Below are positions 36,046 through 45,088 of a stretch of 64,000 bases of DNA, in pieces; within the stretch, counting starts at the first letter, position 1, and each line of letters starts with the position of its first letter. Position numbers and translations under genes: made by a program. The notes below the pieces were generated by a model, which worked only from the letters and a program-made list of their open reading frames with translations, was not told the origin of the DNA and ran no database searches. The stretch spans positions 121,510 through 185,509 of the forward strand of contig NZ_SMAA01000006.1 in NCBI RefSeq assembly GCF_004341685.1, given 5' to 3'. This DNA is from Pectinatus cerevisiiphilus. GTDB taxonomy: Bacteria > Bacillota > Negativicutes > Selenomonadales > Selenomonadaceae.

Positions 36046-37844
36046 TGGAAACATTAGAAGGTATGTCCCGCACACATCATTGCGGTAAAATTAGCAAAGA
36101 TGATACGGGCAAGGAAGTTGTAGTATGCGGCTGGGTGTCACGACGCCGTGATCATGGCGGACTTATTTTTGTTGATTTACGTGACAGATCCGGTCTTGTA
36201 CAAACTGTCTTCGCTGAAGATAAGATGGGAGAACAGGCTTTTCCTAAAGCTGAATCATTACGCTCTGAATATGTCATAGCAGTACGTGGCCGCGTGTCAC
36301 TACGCTCGGCTGAAACCATTAATCCGCATATGCCGACAGGTGAAGTGGAAATTTACTGTGAAGAACTTCGCATATTAAATACTGCCCAAACGCCTCCATT
36401 CTATATTCAGGACAATATAGATGTTGACGAAACATTACGCTTAAAATACAGATATCTTGATCTGCGTCGTCCTGAAATGCAAAAAAATATTATTTTGCGT
36501 CATCGCGTTACTAAAATTATGCGTGATTATTTTGATAGAAACGGTTTTTTGGAAATTGAAACACCGATGCTCACTAAAAGCACACCAGAAGGTGCTCGTG
36601 ACTTTCTTGTTCCCAGTCGCTTGAATCCTGGTAAATTTTATGCGCTACCTCAGTCACCGCAGATTTTTAAGCAGATTCTTATGCTGGCCGGTTACGAAAA
36701 ATATTTTCAAATAGTCCGCTGTTTCCGTGATGAAGATTTGCGTGCAGATCGTCAACCAGAATTTACGCAGCTGGATATAGAAATGTCATTTATAGATCAG
36801 GAATATATATTAAACACTATGGAAAATATGGTCATCGAACTTTTTGATAAGGCCATTGCTTCTAAAGTTACTGGCCCGTTCTTGCGCATGACATGGCAGG
36901 ATGCAATGGACCGGTTCGGCTCCGATAAGCCTGATTTACGCTTTGGCATGGAACTGATGGATATCTCCGAATATGTACGTGGTTCTGAATTTAAGGTATT
37001 TGAATCAGTTCTGAAAAATGGTGGACAAGTTAAAGTCATTAATGTTGAAGGTTATGCAAATATTCCCCGTCGTGAACTTGATGGCCTTGTTGAATATGTC
37101 AAAAATTATGGAGCTAAAGGTCTTGCATGGATCCAATATACTGATTCTGAAATAAAATCACCGTTTAAGAAATTTTATTCGGAAGAAACATTTAATAAAA
37201 TTAAAGAAGCTACTGGTGCTAAAACCGGCGATTTACTGTTGGTAGTAGCTGATAAACCTTTAGTTGTTGCACAGGCTTTAGGTGAACTTCGTCTTGAAAT
37301 GGGACGCCGTAGAAATCTTATCGATCCCGATAAATTGTCTTTCCTGTGGGTAGTAAACTTCCCAATGTTTGAATACGAAGAAGAAGAAAAGCGCTGGAAA
37401 GCTATGCATCATCCCTTTACAGCACCTTGTGATGAAGATGTCCAATATCTTATGTCAGACCCGGGACGTGTAAAAGCAAAAGCGTATGATATGGTTTTGA
37501 ACGGCACTGAAATAGGTGGCGGCAGCCTTCGTATTTACAATAGCGATCTCCAAGAAAAAGTATTTGAAGCTATTGGCCTTACACCTGAACAGGCACGTGC
37601 AAAATTTGGCTTTATGCTTGACGCTTTCAAGTATGGAACTCCACCTCATGGCGGTATTGCCTTTGGACTTGATCGTTTGGTCATGATTATGGCTAAACGT
37701 AAATCTATCCGTGACGTAATTGCTTTTCCGAAAACACAAAGTGCTTCTTGCTTGATGACACAGGCACCTTCTGATGTTGACAATAAACAGTTACGTGACC
37801 TTTCCATCAAGACGACTGTAGCAAAAAAACATAAAGAAGATTAA
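36045..37844 (+). CDS. aspS: Aspartyl-tRNA synthetase
   Basis: 599 residues, bacterial AspRS with the N-terminal OB anticodon domain (VCGWVSRRRDHGGLIFVDLRD), class II motifs (FLEIETPMLTKSTPEGARDFLVPSR; FRDEDLRADRQPEFTQLDIEMSF), the GAD insertion, and motif 3 GIAFGLDRLVMI. Start ATG overlaps the hisS stop (TAATG), with GAGGTG 11 nt upstream inside hisS. Whether it is discriminating or also charges tRNA-Asn is not decidable here. Confidence 0.97.
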   Translation: METLEGMSRTHHCGKISKDDTGKEVVVCGWVSRRRDHGGLIFVDLRDRSGLVQTVFAEDKMGEQAFPKAESLRSEYVIAVRGRVSLRSAETINPHMPTGEVEIYCEELRILNTAQTPPFYIQDNIDVDETLRLKYRYLDLRRPEMQKNIILRHRVTKIMRDYFDRNGFLEIETPMLTKSTPEGARDFLVPSRLNPGKFYALPQSPQIFKQILMLAGYEKYFQIVRCFRDEDLRADRQPEFTQLDIEMSFIDQEYILNTMENMVIELFDKAIASKVTGPFLRMTWQDAMDRFGSDKPDLRFGMELMDISEYVRGSEFKVFESVLKNGGQVKVINVEGYANIPRRELDGLVEYVKNYGAKGLAWIQYTDSEIKSPFKKFYSEETFNKIKEATGAKTGDLLLVVADKPLVVAQALGELRLEMGRRRNLIDPDKLSFLWVVNFPMFEYEEEEKRWKAMHHPFTAPCDEDVQYLMSDPGRVKAKAYDMVLNGTEIGGGSLRIYNSDLQEKVFEAIGLTPEQARAKFGFMLDAFKYGTPPHGGIAFGLDRLVMIMAKRKSIRDVIAFPKTQSASCLMTQAPSDVDNKQLRDLSIKTTVAKKHKED

Positions 37845-37865
37845 GACGCGGCATATTGCTGCAAA

Positions 37866-37902
37866 TAGAGGGCATGATACGCAATTTGTATTATGCCCTC
37901 TA
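37866..37902 (+). terminator. Hairpin terminator 3' of aspS
   Basis: TAGAGGGCAT-g-ATAC / GTAT-t-ATGCCCTCTA stem 21 bp after the aspS stop, followed by a moderately T-rich stretch. Confidence 0.7.
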
Positions 37903-37941
37903 CTGTTTATTTAAATCCTTTTTCTATTATATGGTGATGAA

Positions 37942-39999
37942 ATGAATTTTAGAGAAAATATCCAATATATAAAAGGCGTCGGCCCCAAGAAAGCACAGGC
38001 TTTAAAAAAAATTGGCATAGGAAATATATACAATCTTTTGACATATTATCCCAAGCGGTATAGTGACCAAAGTGAAATAACGGCAATAAATGCAATTGAA
38101 CCTGATGCGACAGTCAATATAAAAGGTTCAATCTTAAATGTACAGGAAAAAACATCACATAGGGGAATGAAAATAATTACAGTCATATTGCATGACGGTA
38201 CTGGGACGACACAAGTCATATGGTTTAACCAGCCTTTCCTAAAGAGATCTTTAAAACCTGGGATGTCTTTATTTGTGAGAGGAAAAACAGGTTATGCTTA
38301 TAATGGCTATGGTCAACTATGCATTAAACAAGTTATTTCCTATTTTTTACTTGACGATACGAATAATAACCAATGTCAATTTCTCCCCTTATATACGCTC
38401 CCTGACATGATAAAGCCTAAATTTTATCGCAGTGTATTAGAAAATGTATTGTCCACCCTTGATAATATACCTTGCGCTCTAGATAGATCAATAATAGCAG
38501 CATATCATCTTCTATCAAAAACAGATGCCTTACGCAAAATTCACTTTCCGCAGACTAAAAATGACATAAAAGAATCACGAGAAATGCTTATTTTTGAAGA
38601 ACTTTTTATGATACAATGCGGACTCATTTATATGCGTAAAATAAACAGTCAAAATAAACAAGGTATTCGCTGTCTACCCAATAGCAATCTTGTGAAAAAA
38701 ATCTATAAGGCACTGCCTTTTAAATTGACAGATGACCAAGAAAAAGTATGGAATGAAATATGTCTTGATATGCAATCAACAAGACCTATGCAACGCCTTT
38801 TACAAGGTGATGTAGGTTCCGGTAAAACCGTAATTGCTGTTATGGCATTGGTTAAAGCAGTGGAAAATGGCTGGCAAGGTGCGTTGATGGCACCAACTGA
38901 AGTGCTGGCAAAACAACATTTTGACAATTTTAATAAATTACTCAACCCTTTTGGTATAAAAGTTGGTCTTTTGATTGGCAGCCTTTCTGCAAAAGAACAT
39001 AATGAAGCATTGCAATATATTAAAAATGGCGAATGGCAGATAATAATCGGCACCCATGCGCTCATTCAGGATAAGGTACAGTTTGCTAAGCTTGGTTTAG
39101 TAATTACGGATGAACAGCATCGCTTTGGTGTTGCCCAAAGGGCCCGTCTCGAAACTAAAGCTGAACAAACACCAGATGTATTGGTTATGACAGCTACACC
39201 TATACCGCGGACGATGACGTTGACAGTATATGGAGATCTGGATGTGTCTGTAATACACCAGCTTCCACCAGGGCGTAAAAACATACGCACTTTTTTGCGT
39301 ACTAAAAATGCTCGTGAAAAAGTTTATCAATTTGTATTGGCACAAATAAAAGCAGGCAGGCAAGCATATGTTGTTTGTCCTTTAATAGAGCTTTCTGAAA
39401 ATGTCGGTGCTGCATCAGCTGAAGCAATATTTGAAGAATTACGTACGGGCATTTTTAAAGATGTTAATTGTGCTTTACTGCATGGTAAATTATCTGCAAA
39501 GGAAAAAGGTAAAATAATGCAGGACTTTTTTACTAATAAGGTTAATTTACTCATAAGCACTACAGTCATTGAAGTAGGGGTGAATGTTCCCAATGCTTCT
39601 ATCATGGTAGTAGAAGGTGCAGAGCGCTTTGGCCTTGCCCAACTGCATCAGCTTAGAGGCCGTGTTGGCAGAGGATCATATAAATCCTATTGTATATTAT
39701 TATCTGATAGTAAAAGCAGTAAAACTAAGGAAAGACTTTCCCTTATGGAAAAAATAAGCGATGGTTTTGTGCTGGCTGAAGCGGATTTACGTCTTCGTGG
39801 ACCAGGACAATTTTTTGGGGCAATGCAGCACGGTTTACCTGATCTAAAAATTGCAGATGTGCTCAATGATACAGATATTTTGTTAGCTGCTAGAAAAGAA
39901 GCTGAAAAATGGTGTGTGAAGAAAAAAAGTATGCGAGAGATTATAGAAACTATAAACTTGCAATATGAAGATAATTTCTTTAAAATAACAGATGTTTAA
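37942..39999 (+). CDS. recG: ATP-dependent DNA helicase RecG
   Basis: 685 residues. The N-terminal wedge/OB region starts YIKGVGPKKAQALKKIGI. Helicase motifs: Walker A LQGDVGSGKTVIAV, motif Ia APTEVLAKQH, DEQHRFGVAQR (DExH), TATPIPRTMTLTVYGDLDVS, and motif VI QLHQLRGRVGRG. It remodels stalled forks and Holliday junctions. ATG start with GGTGATGAA upstream. Separate transcription unit between aspS and the recombinase patch. Intact. Confidence 0.96.
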   Translation: MNFRENIQYIKGVGPKKAQALKKIGIGNIYNLLTYYPKRYSDQSEITAINAIEPDATVNIKGSILNVQEKTSHRGMKIITVILHDGTGTTQVIWFNQPFLKRSLKPGMSLFVRGKTGYAYNGYGQLCIKQVISYFLLDDTNNNQCQFLPLYTLPDMIKPKFYRSVLENVLSTLDNIPCALDRSIIAAYHLLSKTDALRKIHFPQTKNDIKESREMLIFEELFMIQCGLIYMRKINSQNKQGIRCLPNSNLVKKIYKALPFKLTDDQEKVWNEICLDMQSTRPMQRLLQGDVGSGKTVIAVMALVKAVENGWQGALMAPTEVLAKQHFDNFNKLLNPFGIKVGLLIGSLSAKEHNEALQYIKNGEWQIIIGTHALIQDKVQFAKLGLVITDEQHRFGVAQRARLETKAEQTPDVLVMTATPIPRTMTLTVYGDLDVSVIHQLPPGRKNIRTFLRTKNAREKVYQFVLAQIKAGRQAYVVCPLIELSENVGAASAEAIFEELRTGIFKDVNCALLHGKLSAKEKGKIMQDFFTNKVNLLISTTVIEVGVNVPNASIMVVEGAERFGLAQLHQLRGRVGRGSYKSYCILLSDSKSSKTKERLSLMEKISDGFVLAEADLRLRGPGQFFGAMQHGLPDLKIADVLNDTDILLAARKEAEKWCVKKKSMREIIETINLQYEDNFFKITDV

Positions 40000-40015
40000 A
40001 GTTTAACAGATGACG

Positions 40016-40046
40016 CTAGTAATAAATACTCATTATTTATTACTAG
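40016..40046. repeat. Palindrome 3' of recG containing copy 1 of the 18-bp repeat
   Basis: CTAGTAATAAATA and its exact complement around a central CTCA/T. The segment 40020-40037 recurs identically at 42896-42913. It could be a recG terminator, but has no T run; alternatively it marks one end of an inserted element. Confidence 0.5.
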
Positions 40047-40526
40047 ATAATGAAACAAATAAATGTTATTTTATAATATATAAATAAAAGTGAGTAATTG
40101 AATCACATTAATCTTAAATAGTTTTTAATATTAATTATTAAAAACTATAAAATACTAAATAATACATTGCAGTAAACATTTTTATGTGGTGATAATATTT
40201 GTATATTGCCATATGACTATTTTAAAAGGAAAATCATTATATTACATATAAATATACAAAAAGAATATAAAACGGCCTTAAAATGGATGTTAGAAAGCCA
40301 ATTTTAAGAAGGAAATCATTTTATTTTCACTAAAATAATAGGATAAATGCGTAAAAAGAAAAAATATGTTATAATTATTTTCGAGGTTAAGTCTGTCACT
40401 ACACGACTGACTATTTTATTATTTTTTCAGCACGTCCTAAGTGCCTTTTTTTCTAAGTCCTACTTCATAAAAAATAGGACTTAGAAAAATGATTATGCTT
40501 ATTTAATACCAGAAAAGAGGTTTATA
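40047..40526 (+). other. Intergenic leader region before the recombinase
   Basis: About 480 bp, mostly AT-rich and without ORFs. A TATAAT box (40370-40375) is followed by a leader with a short GCAC/GTGC hairpin plus T7 (about 40432-40454) and then a strong hairpin TTTCTAAGTCCTA / TAGGACTTAGAAA (about 40450-40489). The two share the GTCCTAAG-type sequence, so they could be alternative folds of an attenuator in the recombinase mRNA. Confidence 0.4.
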
Positions 40527-41534
40527 ATGAAACCTAACGGGAAATTAGCTGCTGCTACTGAGAATTTTATGGCTATCCCTAATTTTGTGCCTAAATATGA
40601 GATAAATGCCAACAGTTTTGTCTTGAATTATAAGAGGTTTTTAGAACGTTATCTCTCACACGGTGAACCATCAGAAGATACTTTACGCAACTATTATTCA
40701 TCAATAGATAGCTATATAGACTGGTGCCATTATAATAAACGACAACCACTTGAAATAACGGAATATGAGTTTACCTATTATCGTGATGTCCTAATTCGCT
40801 TAAAAATGAAAAAGAGCAGCATAAAAAGCAAGCTTAACGCTATTAAACAATTTTATAATACAGCTGTAAAATTGGGATTAATTAAGGTTAATCCGGCTAA
40901 AGATGTTGGTGTAAAGGCATATGAGCCCAAAGATATATCACCGCTTAAATTTCTGAGAATCGAGCAGTTAGAACATCTGCTTTCTATTATTCCCGATGAT
41001 GAAGAACACGTTGAAAACATTAGGGATAAGGTCATGATAATGCTAATGGCGCTTGAAGGATTGCGTACCATAGAGGTGTATAGAATGTCTGTTGCCGATA
41101 TTGATTGGCGGGTAAAAACCATATATATCCATGGTAAGGGACATAATGATTTCATATATCCCCGTAGTGATGTCCTCAAATATTTGCATAAGTACATAAA
41201 ACTCCGCTATTTCAACAAAATGAAAATTGATGCGCTGGGAGAACCTGTTTTCACCGCAGTGGGAAACCGCAATAGAGGCGGCAGGATAGATAGACGCAAT
41301 ATACGGCGCAGCATAGACGCATGGTTAGATACCGCAGGGTATAAAAAAGCTGGGATTAGCTGCCATATGCTTCGCCATACTTGTGGTACTTTGTTGTATA
41401 GTAAAACTAAAGATTTACAAATTGTCAAACAAGTATTACGGCATAGCGATATAAATATAACTAGTAAATATGCACATGTATTTGATAAAATGGATAATAG
41501 ATATACTTCAATAATAAATATAGAAAAAGATTAG
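40527..41534 (+). CDS. Tyrosine recombinase/integrase (Xer-like)
   Basis: 335 residues: an N-terminal SAM-like core-binding domain (about 30-115) and a catalytic domain. Catalytic set: R180 in LEGLRTIEV, K204 in HGKGHN, H280 and R283 in CHMLRHTCG, H306 in VLRHSDINI, and Y315 in SKYAHVF, all present, so it should be active. Length exceeds XerC/D (about 300). The family covers dimer resolution, phage and ICE integration and promoter inversion; no neighbour decides which. AAGAGG SD before ATG. Surrounding AT-rich DNA suggests acquisition. Confidence 0.88.
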   Translation: MKPNGKLAAATENFMAIPNFVPKYEINANSFVLNYKRFLERYLSHGEPSEDTLRNYYSSIDSYIDWCHYNKRQPLEITEYEFTYYRDVLIRLKMKKSSIKSKLNAIKQFYNTAVKLGLIKVNPAKDVGVKAYEPKDISPLKFLRIEQLEHLLSIIPDDEEHVENIRDKVMIMLMALEGLRTIEVYRMSVADIDWRVKTIYIHGKGHNDFIYPRSDVLKYLHKYIKLRYFNKMKIDALGEPVFTAVGNRNRGGRIDRRNIRRSIDAWLDTAGYKKAGISCHMLRHTCGTLLYSKTKDLQIVKQVLRHSDINITSKYAHVFDKMDNRYTSIINIEKD

Positions 41535-41747
41535 CTGTTAAATTACACTTATTATTTTTACATTATAAGTTTGCAATAAAATAACAATGCTTATTAATAT
41601 TTACTATTTGAATCAGTAATTATAGTTTGGATAGTAAATATTAATAGGAAATAATTATCTAAAAATGTTTTGAATTGCAATATGAAAAAGTGTGTCTAAG
41701 AAACAATTCTGAAAATTATTTTAACGGTTTTATATATTATGATTGCT

Positions 41748-41773
41748 AACCTGCGTAGCAGGTTATTTTTTTT
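41748..41773 (+). terminator. Rho-independent terminator of the recombinase gene
   Basis: AACCTGC-gta-GCAGGTT stem followed by AT8. It lies about 210 bp after the recombinase stop; the region between is AT-rich without ORFs. Confidence 0.85.
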
Positions 41774-41778
41774 ATACA

Positions 41779-41814
41779 AAAACTGTTATGCAAAACGAAA
41801 AGCATAACAGTTTT
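41779..41814 (-). terminator. Hairpin 3' of doxX, probable terminator
   Basis: Perfect 13-bp stem AAAACTGTTATGC / GCATAACAGTTTT with a 10-nt loop just beyond the doxX stop. The distal arm ends in T4 in either direction. Confidence 0.75.
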
Positions 41815-41823
41815 CGAAAAAAG

Positions 41824-42270
41824 CTATTCTATTTGCCGATCTATATTAAGATAATAATCAAGGCTGTATCTACCTGGTCCAATAAATAAAGCTGCTAAAA
41901 AACTAAAACCGTCTTCTAATGATTGGGACGATTTAGAGAGACCTTTGTTTTGCAGCATTTGACTGCTGAATGCTACTAAGAGGTTACAGAAAAGTAAGAT
42001 TGCTGCCAGGCGATAAAATAAGCCTAAAAATATCAATAATCCACCAATGCATTCAGTGAAAGCAGATAAAAATCCCCATAGGACAGGTGCGAAGGTTATA
42101 CCGTAAACTGACATAACCTGACCAATAGCAAGCCATTTTTCCGGACCACCGCTCAATTTAGGAAATCCATGCCACATAAACATTATACCTAGCACAATAC
42201 GAAAAATTAATAAACCGCAATTCTTTTTTGTTGAAACAAAATAATAAATGTCATTTAAAAGATTACTCAT
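41824..42270 (-). CDS. DoxX family membrane protein
   Basis: 148 residues, four hydrophobic helices. DoxX features: LIFRIVLGIMFMWHGFPKL near the N-terminus, GFLSAFTECIGGLLIFLGL in the middle, and FSFLAALFIGPGRYSLD at the end. The family is linked to quinone/thiosulfate redox or membrane stress in various bacteria; the substrate here is unknown. AAAGGAGAG SD. It lies in the AT-rich patch between recG and purD, convergent with the recombinase gene. Confidence 0.88.
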   Translation of the reverse strand: MSNLLNDIYYFVSTKKNCGLLIFRIVLGIMFMWHGFPKLSGGPEKWLAIGQVMSVYGITFAPVLWGFLSAFTECIGGLLIFLGLFYRLAAILLFCNLLVAFSSQMLQNKGLSKSSQSLEDGFSFLAALFIGPGRYSLDYYLNIDRQIE

Positions 42271-42443
42271 TTTAATATCTCTCCTTTATAAAATAATACC
42301 TGCTATTAAGACTAATGCGATATCGTAAAAATAATGACTGTATCATTTTATAATACATGAGAATATTTTTTTATATTATCAATTATGCAGGCACTTAAAG
42401 TTATTCGCTATGAAAAGATATTTACCTGCATATATTTTTAAAC
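42271..42443. other. Intergenic region upstream of doxX
   Basis: AT-rich sequence expected to hold the minus-strand doxX promoter; no clear boxes and no ORF seen. It ends at a long hairpin (42444-42500). Confidence 0.35.
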
Positions 42444-42500
42444 AAAAACGCCCGTATAAATACTAATCAAATTAAGGAAATTAGTATTTATGGGCGTTTT
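42444..42500 (-). terminator. Long hairpin, probable terminator of the small Cys-rich gene
   Basis: AAAACGCCC-TATAAATACTAAT pairs with ATTAGTATTTAT-GGGCGTTTT around a 12-nt loop (one bulge per arm). It is about 75 bp beyond the stop of the small gene on the minus strand and is near-symmetric, so it may act both ways. Confidence 0.7.
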
Positions 42501-42573
42501 AAAATTGGCTATTATATTTATTTTCAAAATTAACAGATATTTATTATTTGCAATTATTTTTAATGATATATTA

Positions 42574-42777
42574 TCACCCCTGTAAAAATTCAGAACCAAT
42601 CGGATGAAAAGCATGGACGCAATTAGTGCATTCCTTGCAATCAAAACGATGTTCACATTCTTGTTTATAGCGAATCGTTTTTCTTGGTTCCATTTGTTGA
42701 TAATAGCGTATAACATTCACCTTTTTTTGTAAATTCAGACAAAACGGTTTTTCTTTCTTAAATTCTAACCTTGTCAT
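42574..42777 (-). CDS. Small Cys-rich protein, unknown function
   Basis: 67 residues from the ATG at 42777 (MTRLEFKKEKPFCLNLQKKV), ending QECEHRFDCKECTNCVHAFHPIG. The tail has C-x5-C-x2-C-x2-C plus His residues, suggesting a metal-binding knuckle. No family recognised. The SD (AGAAGTGG) is weak and the frame is open 19 codons further upstream, so start and even coding status are less sure than for neighbours. It has its own hairpin 3' end. Confidence 0.5.
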   Translation of the reverse strand: MTRLEFKKEKPFCLNLQKKVNVIRYYQQMEPRKTIRYKQECEHRFDCKECTNCVHAFHPIGSEFLQG

Positions 42778-42895
42778 ATGTACCACTTCTTTCTTTTTTC
42801 TGTATGATAAATATTTCGACAAACTTGCAATCATTCCTGCTAAAAAAAACTTTTTTATAAATATTTTTAAGTTTATTATAAATATTTCTTATCAT

Positions 42896-42913
42896 TAATA
42901 AATACTCATTATT
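42896..42913. repeat. Copy 2 of the 18-bp direct repeat
   Basis: Identical to 40020-40037. The core ACTCATTATT occurs a third time inside the purD-side hairpin (42976-42985). Confidence 0.7.
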
Positions 42914-42940
42914 GTATTTTAAATCCCTATAAATAATATA

Positions 42941-42982
42941 AATGAGTTCTTATTTTAATTGTTTTTCAAATAAGAACTCATT
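42941..42982 (-). terminator. Hairpin 3' of purD, probable terminator of the pur operon
   Basis: Perfect 15-bp stem AATGAGTTCTTATTT / AAATAAGAACTCATT, 44 bp beyond the purD stop on the minus strand, followed by TATATTATTTAT. The T tract is imperfect. Confidence 0.65.
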
Positions 42983-43025
42983 ATTAACTAGCTAATTCCA
43001 GAGTGTTGCAAAATATATAAATAAC

Positions 43026-44306
43026 TTATTTCCTTAGATGACGAAAAGCTTTTTGCGCTATATCATGACGAAAATGCATATTGTTAAAATTGATTAAAGC
43101 AACTTTTTTGTATGTATTTTCTATAGCTTCTTTTATATCTTCACCAGTTGCTACAACATCTAATACCCTGCCACCATTTGTAAATATTTTCCCATTTTTT
43201 TCCATTGTTCCTGCATGGAAGACAAGGGCACCTGCTGCATTTGCTTCATCGATGCCGTTTATAAGCTCACCCTTCTTATACTGGTGAGGATACCCCCCTG
43301 ATGCCAGGACGACACAAACAGCAGCTTTTTTGTCCCAGATAATATTTTGCTTTTGCAGTGTACCATCAGTGCAGGATAACATTATTTCAATTAGATCACT
43401 TTTTAATAATGGCAGAATAACTTGTGTTTCAGGATCACCAAAACGGGCGTTAAATTCTATGACTTTTGGTCCCGCTGCTGTTATCATTAATCCAGCATAA
43501 AGACAGCCTTGGTATTTTCTGTTTTCTTTTCGCATGGCGGCTATGATAGGTTCTAAAACTTCTTTTTGTACTTTCTTCATCATAGCATCATCAACTACAG
43601 GCGCCGGCGCGTATGTACCCATGCCACCGGTATTTGGACCCTTATCACCATCAAAGACACGCTTATGGTCTTGTGCGGCAAGCATCGGGATTATTGTGTC
43701 ACCATCTGTAAATGCCAATACCGATGCTTCTTCGCCTGCAAGAAATTCTTCAACTACGACGCAATCACCGGCACTGCCGAAGGCTTTATCACACATAATT
43801 TCATCTATGGCATCCAGTGCTTGTTGGACTGTTTCTGCCACGATGACACCTTTGCCAGCGGCTAACCCATCCGCTTTGACAACTATGGGAGCTCCTTCTT
43901 TTTTTATATATTCCTTAGCTGTCGCTGCATCATGAAAAATTTCATATTTAGCAGTGGGAATAGCATATTTTTTCATTATTTTTTTGGAAAATGATTTTGA
44001 ACCTTCCAACTGTGCTGCTGCCATAGTAGGTCCGAATGTAGGTATGCCAATTTTTTGCAAAGCATCTACCAGACCATTCATTAAAGGTACTTCAGGGCCG
44101 ATAACAACTAATCCTATATTATTTTTTTTCGCAAAGTCAGCAATTTTATTATTATCACTGATATCAATATCACTGACACATTCAGCAATGTCCTTCATTC
44201 CTGGGTTGCCAGGAAGAACATATATTTTCCCTGCCTTACTGCTTTGTGCTAGTTTCCATACGAGCGTGTGTTCCCGTCCACCTGAACCAATTACTAATAC
44301 GTCCAC
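43026..44306 (-). CDS. purD: Phosphoribosylamine-glycine ligase (GAR synthetase)
   Basis: 426 residues, ATP-grasp: VLVIGSGGREHTLVWKLAQ start, GPEVPLMNGL, VVKADGLAAGKGV, DHKRVFDGDKGPNTGGMGTYAP and EFNARFGDPETQ. Second step of purine synthesis. Start is GTG at 44306 with AGGAGG at 6 nt; the frame runs eight codons further upstream but those precede the SD. Last gene of the pur operon, but a terminator hairpin precedes it, so it may be expressed partly by read-through. Confidence 0.96.
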   Translation of the reverse strand: MDVLVIGSGGREHTLVWKLAQSSKAGKIYVLPGNPGMKDIAECVSDIDISDNNKIADFAKKNNIGLVVIGPEVPLMNGLVDALQKIGIPTFGPTMAAAQLEGSKSFSKKIMKKYAIPTAKYEIFHDAATAKEYIKKEGAPIVVKADGLAAGKGVIVAETVQQALDAIDEIMCDKAFGSAGDCVVVEEFLAGEEASVLAFTDGDTIIPMLAAQDHKRVFDGDKGPNTGGMGTYAPAPVVDDAMMKKVQKEVLEPIIAAMRKENRKYQGCLYAGLMITAAGPKVIEFNARFGDPETQVILPLLKSDLIEIMLSCTDGTLQKQNIIWDKKAAVCVVLASGGYPHQYKKGELINGIDEANAAGALVFHAGTMEKNGKIFTNGGRVLDVVATGEDIKEAIENTYKKVALINFNNMHFRHDIAQKAFRHLRK

Positions 44307-44324
44307 ATTATTCCTCCTATGCAT

Positions 44325-44356
44325 TGTCAAAAGCGCACTTAATTTTTAAGTGCGCT
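44325..44356 (-). terminator. Terminator-like hairpin between purH and purD
   Basis: AGCGCACTT / AAGTGCGCT stem with a 7-nt AT loop, followed on the minus strand by TTTTGACA. It would reduce transcription into purD. Confidence 0.7.
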
Positions 44357-44362
44357 TCTTAT

Positions 44363-44482
44363 TTATAATTCGTTTAATGGATAATTATCCTGTAAGTTCA
44401 GTAAATGCTTAAGCGTTACAGTTAAAATAATATCTTTTATTTGCCTGTCTTTTATCTTTAAGCTTTTCTTTTTTATATTCAT
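44363..44482 (-). CDS. Candidate 39-codon ORF overlapping the purH stop
   Basis: ATG overlaps the purH stop as ATGA and the frame gives [20 protein letters not shown] and 19 more residues before TAA, just ahead of the hairpin at 44332. Very basic N-terminus, no recognised family, no clear SD other than coupling. It may be a small coupled protein or chance. Confidence 0.25.
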   Translation of the reverse strand: MNIKKKSLKIKDRQIKDIILTVTLKHLLNLQDNYPLNEL

Positions 44483-45069
44483 TTTTCCATTTTTTGCAAC
44501 AAGTAATTTTGAATGCAATCATCGTATTCAGCAGTATGTTTAAATGCTTCCTGTGCCAGTTTCATTCTAAAATCGTCAGGTACTTCACCCTTTTTCAACA
44601 TGGCAGCGATTTCTGCATAATGGTCTGGGTTAACAACGACCGTTACATATTTAAAATTTTTAGCAGCCGCTCTAATCATTGCAGGGCCGCCTATATCTAT
44701 ATTTTCAATGGCTTCGTTTAAAGAAACATTTGGTTTGGCAATTGTTTGTTTAAATGGATATAAATTAACTACTACTAGATCTATACCTGTAATGTGATGT
44801 TCTTGCATAGCTTTTTGATGTTCAGGATTGTCGCGCACAGCTAATATACCGCCATGGATATACGGATTTAATGTTTTTACACGTCCATCCATAATTTCAG
44901 GGAAACCGGTGACATCACTTACGTATAGTACAGGTATACCTGCTGCTTTCAAGGCTTTCATCGTTCCACCTGTTGAAACGATCTCTACCCCTGCTTCATG
45001 AAGTGCCTTAGCAAGATCAATAATGCCCGTTTTATCGGATACGCTGATAAGTGCTCTTTTTATTTTCAA
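44479..45069 (-). CDS. purH: IMP cyclohydrolase domain protein (PurH N-terminal domain only)
   Basis: 196 residues: [68 protein letters not shown] and [19 protein letters not shown]. This is the complete MGS-like IMP cyclohydrolase half of PurH, but the AICAR transformylase half (about 310 residues) is absent. The stop is followed by non-homologous sequence and a hairpin, not by a frameshifted remainder, so this looks like a natural stand-alone enzyme. A separate AICAR transformylase would be needed elsewhere. TTG start with GGGGG at 6 nt. Confidence 0.9.
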   Translation of the reverse strand: MKIKRALISVSDKTGIIDLAKALHEAGVEIVSTGGTMKALKAAGIPVLYVSDVTGFPEIMDGRVKTLNPYIHGGILAVRDNPEHQKAMQEHHITGIDLVVVNLYPFKQTIAKPNVSLNEAIENIDIGGPAMIRAAAKNFKYVTVVVNPDHYAEIAAMLKKGEVPDDFRMKLAQEAFKHTAEYDDCIQNYLLQKMEK

Positions 45070-45088
45070 AAAAATCCCCCACCTGTAT

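Larger units (their letters stand above)
40020..42913. mobile_element. Candidate small integrative element (recombinase + DoxX + Cys-rich protein) between 18-bp direct repeats
   Basis: A lone tyrosine recombinase and two unrelated small genes lie in unusually AT-rich DNA between housekeeping genes recG and purD. The identical 18-mer TAATAAATACTCATTATT stands at both ends (40020-40037, 42896-42913). This resembles att repeats, but no replication, conjugation or phage gene is present and the repeat is A/T-rich, so this is a hypothesis only. Confidence 0.25.
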
